A stretch of DNA of 64,000 nucleotides, taken from Nepenthes gracilis (taxonomy: Eukaryota > Streptophyta > Magnoliopsida > Caryophyllales > Nepenthaceae). The stretch's first letter is position 1. The number at the start of each line of letters is the position of its first letter. Under the pieces are notes generated by a model. That model did not search any database and was not told where the DNA came from. It was given only the letters and a program-made list of their open reading frames with translations. The stretch lies in contig BSYO01000026.1 in NCBI GenBank assembly GCA_033239525.1, positions 3,224,001 to 3,288,000 on the forward strand, given 5' to 3'. The translations under genes and the position numbers were made by a program. This document shows positions 57,850 through 64,000 of the stretch, piece after piece.

Positions 57850-59640
57850 AGTATCCAAAACAACAAAGTCCATAAGAAAATAAAATCAATTAACCCTAAC
57901 TAGGACATCTTCCATTCCTGGTTTGAGGACTTTGACTAAACTATTTGCCAATCAAAGTGTGATTTTGATCAGCTTAAATTTATCTAAATCTAACTGTTAA
58001 TAACCTGAGTATGCTAGTAAGTTTATACTAGCTCCTAGATCAAGTAATACTTACTCTATCTAACCGTTCCTTATAATGCAAGAAATAGTGGGACTACCTA
58101 GATTCTTGTACTTTGGGATGTGTCTTGACTTACAAGATGTATCTCACAAACTCAATCAATAATGCCTTCTTTTTGATATTTATTTTTTGCTTCACTATGC
58201 ATAAATTTTTTAAGAATTTAGCAAAAGAAGGGATTTGCTTGATCGCATCAAATATAAAAATATTTATATTAATTTATTTAAAAATCTTATAAATTTTATT
58301 TTTTAGCACTTCATTCTTAGATTTGTTAAGCCCATAAGGAAAGAGGCATTACAAAAACTCCATTTCTTTACCCTTATCCAAATTTTGTTGCATATTTCTT
58401 TCATAATGAAAGATTTTCAATTTTAATCTTGTCTCTTTCTTCTTCGTCTTCCTCAATCTCACTCAACTCTACATCAACCTTAGGAGTTTCAGGGTTTGTG
58501 TGTTCGCACATAGAATGCTTGTTCCTAAGTGTGTGATAGTCTAGACTTATTCTTTATCTTGTTTACCGTTTGAGGCCTCTCCTAATTGATGTTATTGAAA
58601 TTGAGGATTAGGTCTTAGTTGTGTAGTAAACTTTCCTTCCTATTAGACACTTAAAGTTTGAGTCAAGTGAGTAATACTATTATGAATGTTATCTAACACC
58701 TTTGTATGTTTAGACAATGACATTAGTTTGCTTTGCATTTATCTTTGCTTGTGAATTCATGAACTCTCCTTGAGTGTCAACCTGTGTGGGGGTTGTTAAG
58801 TGGATTATGGTAATGAGGTATGTTGCAACAGTGGAGGTGGTGCTTGATAATGTTGCGGGACTAGTGGTCCATCATTTCTCCACCTCAAATTCAGATGATT
58901 TTGTTACCCAAGATTTTACATTTCAAAATCAGAATTTTCACCTTAAGACTAGCTTTAATATAACTTTTTGAAAGTAGATATGACATTTATTGACTCATGA
59001 ATGACCTTTTTAAATACCGGAAGGACAGGACGATCCTTAACACAATACGACCCACTATCATAGATACCACAAATTTTCAATCCCTGACCCGACATTGTAT
59101 TCACATTCTTCATTACCAATGCATTTAGCTTCCTAATCAGAGTGGCAAATTTTTCTTGAATATCATCAACCTTTCTAATATGGAACTTTCCACTGGACCC
59201 ATAAATTGTTTTAGGCTCACTATTGGGTGGATAAGTAGTTTCCAAATTCTAGGCATTATCTACCAATAACTCAAAGAACTCATATGTCTTGTTAGGATTT
59301 TTGTCAAAAAGATTCTCATTACACATCGTTTGGACAAAAAATGATGCATCTGGGGTAATAGTGAATCATAGAAAAAACCAATGATTTGCCAAATTTTAAA
59401 ACTATGATGTATGTATACATTTAATAAATCATTAAATCTCTCATAACACTAATAAAACATTTGATTGGGCTTTTGGAACATTTAATCTAACGTTATGAAA
59501 CCTATGTCTTATGTGTCAGAAAATACTTTTTTAGGAACTTCTTTTTGCATCTCTAATCATATGGTGATAAACCTGAGTCTCAAAGAATTCAACCATATTT
59601 TTACTTTATATTTCAAAGAAAATGGGAACAATTAAGATAA
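57850..59640 (-). pseudogene. Athila-type Ty3/gypsy gag-protease remnant, reverse
   Basis: On the - strand the order is: a gag segment (QMFY*CYERFNDLLNVYIHH, FFYDSLLPQ; about 59470-59340), matching 'ETLYEYWERFNQLCASCP' and 'YFYEGLL' of Athila gag; a zinc-finger-like stretch within 59245-58955 (KFATLIRKLNALVMKN, then ICGIYDSGSYCVKDRPVLPVFKK by halves); and protease-leader pieces at about 58240-57890 (IKQIPSFAKFLKNLC, HPKVQES, ITL*LANSLVKVLKPGMEDV). The protease DLGAS box is destroyed. No LTRs were located. Confidence 0.7.
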
Positions 59641-61482
59641 ATGGTTTCTATCGGATATGTATGATCTATAAATATTTCATGAATTTTTTCAAAATTTTTG
59701 TTGTGCGGTTACATATATTCAAAGTTATGGCCATGAAATTGAGGTAATAACTGAATCATCCTATGCCTGAGATTGAAGTTTCATTGATTTAAGAGTAATA
59801 TGATACTCAAAAGCAAACCGTAAATTATCGTGAAGGCTATGATTTTTATTATCTAGATCATGAGGAAGGTTTCTATTTACATTGCCATCTTCCATCATTT
59901 GCGCAACAAGTGACACAAAAATTCTCTCTTTTCACGATAAATAATAACTTTCACACAGATATCATTGTTATTTTTTTGATATAAGGAAAAAACTATAAAT
60001 CAATAAAGAGTTATGTTAGATGTGTAATTGAATTATATAATTTTTATTTAATATTTGTATTTTTTGATATTAACCCTAGGTAAATCAGATTAAAACAAAT
60101 TTAGAATAATATTTATAAAAAGTATAAAAATACAATTTTAAATTTTAATATTAAAAATGTAGATTTAATATTAAATTTACATTTTTAAAATAAATGATGT
60201 ATAATTTAACTAGAAAAAAATATAACTTAATTACAATATAGATAAGTTTCTAGGCTTGATCAAAATTGGATTCAAATTAAACATACGTCAGACTTAAATG
60301 TGATGCATATATTTGATTTAGATTGATATCTAATTTTGCTAAATTGACATTTTTGAACATTTTTAATCGGATTCTACATACTACTACAATTAACACGAGA
60401 TAGAAGAAATACAAAATTTACTCTATGATATATCATCAAGATTTAAACGAGAAATCTTTATGAAGGAAATTAAAAAATTAAAAGAGGAATGGAATAAGTG
60501 TGAAGTTGATTGGGTTGGGAGGAGTTGACTTAATAAACTTGAAATATTGAAGGAGGCAATTGGTGACCAAAGCATTGGATGTGTTTCTCATTTTTTCAAT
60601 GCCCCTTTCCACTATCTTTTTCCCCCATCTTATTAAATAGTATTTTGTATTTATAATTTGAATGTTAATCAACTTGTCTCTTTAAAATGGGCACACTTAC
60701 TGTTTGAAACATTATATTATTTAGGTTCAAACTGTTATATTGGTTTTATTATCATTCATCAGTTAATATTCAGTATTTATTTAATTATTATTATCTACAC
60801 TAAAATGACTATTCATCCATCTATTTTATATAACTATTTATTAAAATTTAATATTAAATTTATTATTTTATCGTATCGTTAGTCATTCCAATATTTAATA
60901 TCCCTAGTCACTCAACTGTTTAATCAGTTGATAGAGTATTTGTCTATACCAATTTCTAATTTAATTTATATTATGTTAAGTAACTCAATTATTTTAACAA
61001 TTATTTTTAGATTAACAACTCGTGGGTCCCTATATTCTTGTTGGGTTAGATTTATTATATTTAGACTATACCCAACTAAATAAAAATTACGTGGCCATTA
61101 AGTTGGACTGGTCTGGGTTTGTCCAGATTATCAGGGTCAAAAATTATAGTTGTACTGGTCCATAATTAAAATTGGACCAACTCCAATTTATCCATAAATA
61201 TATTTTTATTTTTTTAATATTTTATTTAAAAATTTATAATTATAGAAAGTATCAAAAATATCAAATATTATATAAATTATAATATTCAATGCCAATTATT
61301 TATTTGCCGGAATCCAGATCATCTTTATTTTGGCTTGAGTTTCTGTTTTTTTTTTTTTTTTTGATAACTTTTTGGCAGTGATTCCGGTGAGCGAGTTCCG
61401 AGTTGATGATCATTCCCACGCCTTCCCTTCCAGTTTAACCAAATAGTACGAGCACAATTACCCTACTGCGATTTTTCCAGCA
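59641..61482. other. AT-rich sequence without recognised gene
   Basis: Low-complexity AT-rich DNA; the short frames at 60478-60672 (-) and 60658-60882 (+) have the composition of chance frames. Confidence 0.55.
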
Positions 61483-61821
61483 ATGAGGGATGAGCACCGT
61501 GGAGAGCGGCCGGCAAGTCGCTTCCTTGCCAGTGTGGACGGATGTCATTCAGTAGAAACACGTTCTCGTCGCATCACGAAAAAGCGAAGATCCATTTCGC
61601 GAACAGAAACCCAAACCGTTACAGATTGCGCAATTGAAAGCCAATCAATTCAACGTTCAAAACTATTCAGTCTTCGCTCCGGTGGCAGGGGAAGCGAAAC
61701 AGAAGAAAATCGGAGAGTGCGGACGGTTTACGCAAGTGGGTTTACGCTAAGCGAGATTGTTCTGGGTTTAAAGGTTTGGCATTCAATTACTCAAGTAAAT
61801 GAAGTAGTAAATTTTTTATAA
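61483..61821 (+). CDS. Unrecognised open frame, 112 codons
   Basis: An ATG-started frame in a patch distinctly richer in G and C than its surroundings (about 61380-61780). The product is Arg/Ser-rich (RSRRITKKRRSISRTETQTV, LRSGGRGSETEENRRVR) with no domain I recognise. An AAAG|GTTTGG donor-like site near 61771 could end it as a first exon, but no continuing exon is visible. It could equally be the leader of the retroelement whose gag lies at 62640-63800. Real coding status is doubtful. Confidence 0.3.
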   Translation: MRDEHRGERPASRFLASVDGCHSVETRSRRITKKRRSISRTETQTVTDCAIESQSIQRSKLFSLRSGGRGSETEENRRVRTVYASGFTLSEIVLGLKVWHSITQVNEVVNFL

Positions 61822-62639
61822 TTTTACTGTATGTTTTGTGAATTAAGTGGCTTGGTTTGTTTTTGATGTGGATACGGATCTCCGTAGGAGTACTCTAATT
61901 GTGGTCAGGTGAGAGAACGACCGGCGAGCCCATTTTTAACGGGAGTCTATTTCATAATTGTTATTAGTCTTTATTTGGGGTTAGCTCGTAACTCTTAAGA
62001 GTAAAAACGTTAATTAACATTCCTTTAAGAGTAATTGGGGTTTCATTAGGATTTGTTAGTTTATATAAGCCAACCTTTCGGCGGAGAGATGCATCTTTTA
62101 GACAACTGTGGAGGCTCTGTAAGCATGGGACTCCACAGAATATTATCTACCGGCATACCTATAGTTTGCTGTGGGTTCAGTTTGGCCGAGTAGGGGCCAA
62201 TTTTATGATTTTTTTTTTCAAATGTTTAGTCCATTTCCATATTAATCTATTGAATTATTATCACACGATCATGGTGCCTTTTGTTGAATTTGTTTTGATT
62301 ATGGTGAATTTGGTTGAACTGAATTGTTTGGTTTGAGTGACAGTAGCTCCAAATGGGATTTGATATTGAATCCCTGTCTAGGTTCTTATCAGTTGGTACT
62401 TTCTTTGAGAGAATTTTGTGGTGAATTCTCGATTTCATGGAAAAAGAAACCATCGAGACATGGGACTAGCACACAAATGGTCTTTGCAAGTATTTTTTGT
62501 AGGAGCTTATGAAGTATTTCTGCTACACCCACGAAAATTATCTAGGGTGAGGTGTTTGAGTTGATTGTCTGTCTAGGTTGACTTGCTGCTAGAGGTGACC
62601 TTTCTCTGGACTTGACTTTTCTATTGGAGTTGACTTTCT
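61822..62639. other. Possible LTR/leader region upstream of a gag remnant
   Basis: Contains TTTATATAAGCC at 62051-62062, which could be an LTR TATA box, and short repeats of GTTGACTTTCTGTC near 62560-62650. No primer-binding site was found, so LTR limits cannot be set. Confidence 0.35.
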
Positions 62640-62649
62640 GTCTGAGTTA

Positions 62650-63800
62650 AAGGATGGGATCCAATAGTGCTTATAATGTCTACAAGAGTACTCCATCCAC
62701 CGACCGAGCACAGTTTGAAGAATTAGAAGAGAGCCAAGCAAACTCATGAAGATGGTCAAATAAGTGATGAGGTTTGTCGGACAACGATCCACTAAGATCA
62801 TCCACTCAGGTCAATCCATAGAAGAGGTGAGGCATGGAAGTAATGTCGAGATGGAAAGAATGGAAAGGAGGTTGGACAAAGGGTGATATGTCGATGAGAA
62901 TCACCAACAAGCTCATGGGGAAGGGTGAGGAATTGGGTCTCAAAATGGAGAATGTCTAGTAGTTGAGCAAGAAATCGTAGACATAGAGGATGAACTGTGG
63001 ATCTTAGATCATAGGATGAGGACAAACTTCGGAACATTGAGAGATGGCCTTAGACAAGATAATCATGTAGTGTCTTGATGACAGGAACAGTATTGTGGAA
63101 CTGACAAAATTGAGGGAGTCAAGAGTGCCTATGATGAGGTCCAAGGAGATAGAAGGCCTGTGTATCCAAGGCCTCAAGCGAGGAAGAGTCAAATTACCAA
63201 AAGAATGATGATGTCTATGGTACTGAGCCGAGACAACATAAGTATTGTGCCCAATGTCCTAAGAAGCCAATGGTAAAGTTCCCTCATTTCGATAGGTAAT
63301 CATCATGAGTGGCTAGACAAGGTGGAGTGTTGCTTCCATATTGATAAAGTGGCAAGAGAAAATAGTGTTTCCAATGCAGTTTTCCATCAACAAGACTAGG
63401 ATATGATGGAGGTGGATCAGGGCTCAATATGCTTAGGAAGGGAGGCAACTACAGTGTATAACATTTAAATGAGAATTCCTGGCTCATGGGGAGCATCACC
63501 CATTGTCAATTATCACAGACAACTCACCAACTTACATCAATTAGGTAGGGTTAAACATACATTAAAGAAACTTATGGACACAACAGTGGTTCAAGGTTGG
63601 TTGAAAGAGTCATTACTTGATACCTTTTTCGAAGGACTTAAGCCATAGCTAGCCAATGAGTTGAAGTTGAAACTACCACAATGGCTAACAGAGGCTATGA
63701 GGAGGTGGAGATACTGGATGAAATTCGAGGGGAAGGCTCTTCATTGAAAGAGGCCTGTCAAGAAACCTTGGAAAGGAAAGCAAGTTGGGGAGAATAGACC
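62650..63800 (+). pseudogene. Degenerate gypsy (chromovirus-like) gag
   Basis: Starts near MGSNSAYNVYKSTPSTDRAQ (62655) and, after several frameshifts, gives KFPHFDR at about 63275 and, at about 63500-63720, YHRQLTNLHQLGRVKHTLKK, WLKESLLDTFFEGLKP and LANELKLKLPQWLTEAMRR. This is the Retrotrans_gag order 'F..L.QLGSV.EY...F..L', 'LL..F..GLKPEL..EL....P..L..A' known from chromoviruses. Stops at several points. It continues to, or is interrupted by, the repeat at 63817. Confidence 0.72.
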
Positions 63801-63816
63801 CAAGGAGAGACTCACG

Positions 63817-64000
63817 GTACGTTTGGTTACTAGAATGGAATAAGGTGGGAATATAATAGTTATTCTAGGGTATAGAATATGATGGAAATATAATTGGAAT
63901 TGTTATTCTCATGTTTGGTTATTAGAATAGAATAAGGTGTGAATTAATATTTTTTTGTTTGATTTGTAGAATAGTATGAGGAATAAGGTGGGAATAGTAA
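63817..64000. repeat. MITE-like repeat, cut by window end
   Basis: GGTACGTTTGGTTACTAGAA begins a stretch with repeated TTTGGTTA-TTAGAATRGAATAAGGTG blocks (63823, 63914 and again near 63958-63990). GGTACGTTTGGTT-type starts are common to plant MITEs, but the far end is outside the window. Confidence 0.5.

Overview
The window reads as nuclear DNA of a flowering plant. It is AT-rich, protein-coding sequence is sparse, two genes have plant-type exon/intron structure, and most of the remainder is plant retrotransposon debris (Ty3/gypsy Tat, Athila and chromovirus types, Ty1/copia, an RTE-type LINE, MITEs). The species cannot be named from the sequence; a eudicot or basal angiosperm with TE-swollen introns fits.

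Two host genes are supported and they converge. (1) On the + strand, about 13382-36132, a five-exon gene encodes a receptor-like cytoplasmic kinase of the DUF26/CRK kinase clade but without ectodomain or membrane segment. Its exons total about 1.2 kb, but the gene spans about 23 kb because introns 1 and 4 are filled with transposons. (2) On the - strand, 52466-38869, an eight-exon gene encodes a CstF64-type 3'-end processing factor that starts directly at the hinge domain and has no RRM. This is the architecture of Arabidopsis ESP1 (ENHANCED SILENCING PHENOTYPE 1). All seven of its introns are phase 0 and the first uses a GC donor.

Layout: 1-664, end of an LTR carrying a palindromic 14-bp repeat array; 665-1842, AT-rich; 1843-2546, a 0.7-kb repeat; 2547-12535, a decayed Tat-type Ty3/gypsy element split by a 2.8-kb solo LTR (6574-9377, 5-bp target duplication); 12536-36132, the kinase gene. 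Its intron 1 holds a reverse copia element (15085-23914), itself split by a solo LTR and carrying a 409-bp internal tandem duplication. Its intron 4 holds an internally deleted reverse chromovirus (30698-32896) and a reverse solo LTR (32960-35125). 36133-38868 is an AT-rich intergenic spacer. 38869-52466 is the ESP1-like gene, whose introns hold a second 0.7-kb repeat, MITEs, a hAT MITE with 8-bp target duplication, an RTE LINE remnant and a solo LTR. 52560-64000 is gene-poor: another solo LTR, a short LTR with polypurine tract, an Athila gag-protease remnant, one unrecognised ORF and a degenerate chromovirus gag.

No new defence, biosynthetic or mobile system with intact genes was found. The most notable items are the RRM-less ESP1 homologue with its GC-AG intron, a homopolymer frameshift at the kinase C-terminus, several solo LTRs of about 2 kb sharing a G/C-richer 'CATGCA/CAGGTGC' leader, an eight-copy degenerate MITE family, and several short tandem arrays. 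All positions were read by eye; exon boundaries are predictions from splice consensus and protein continuity.
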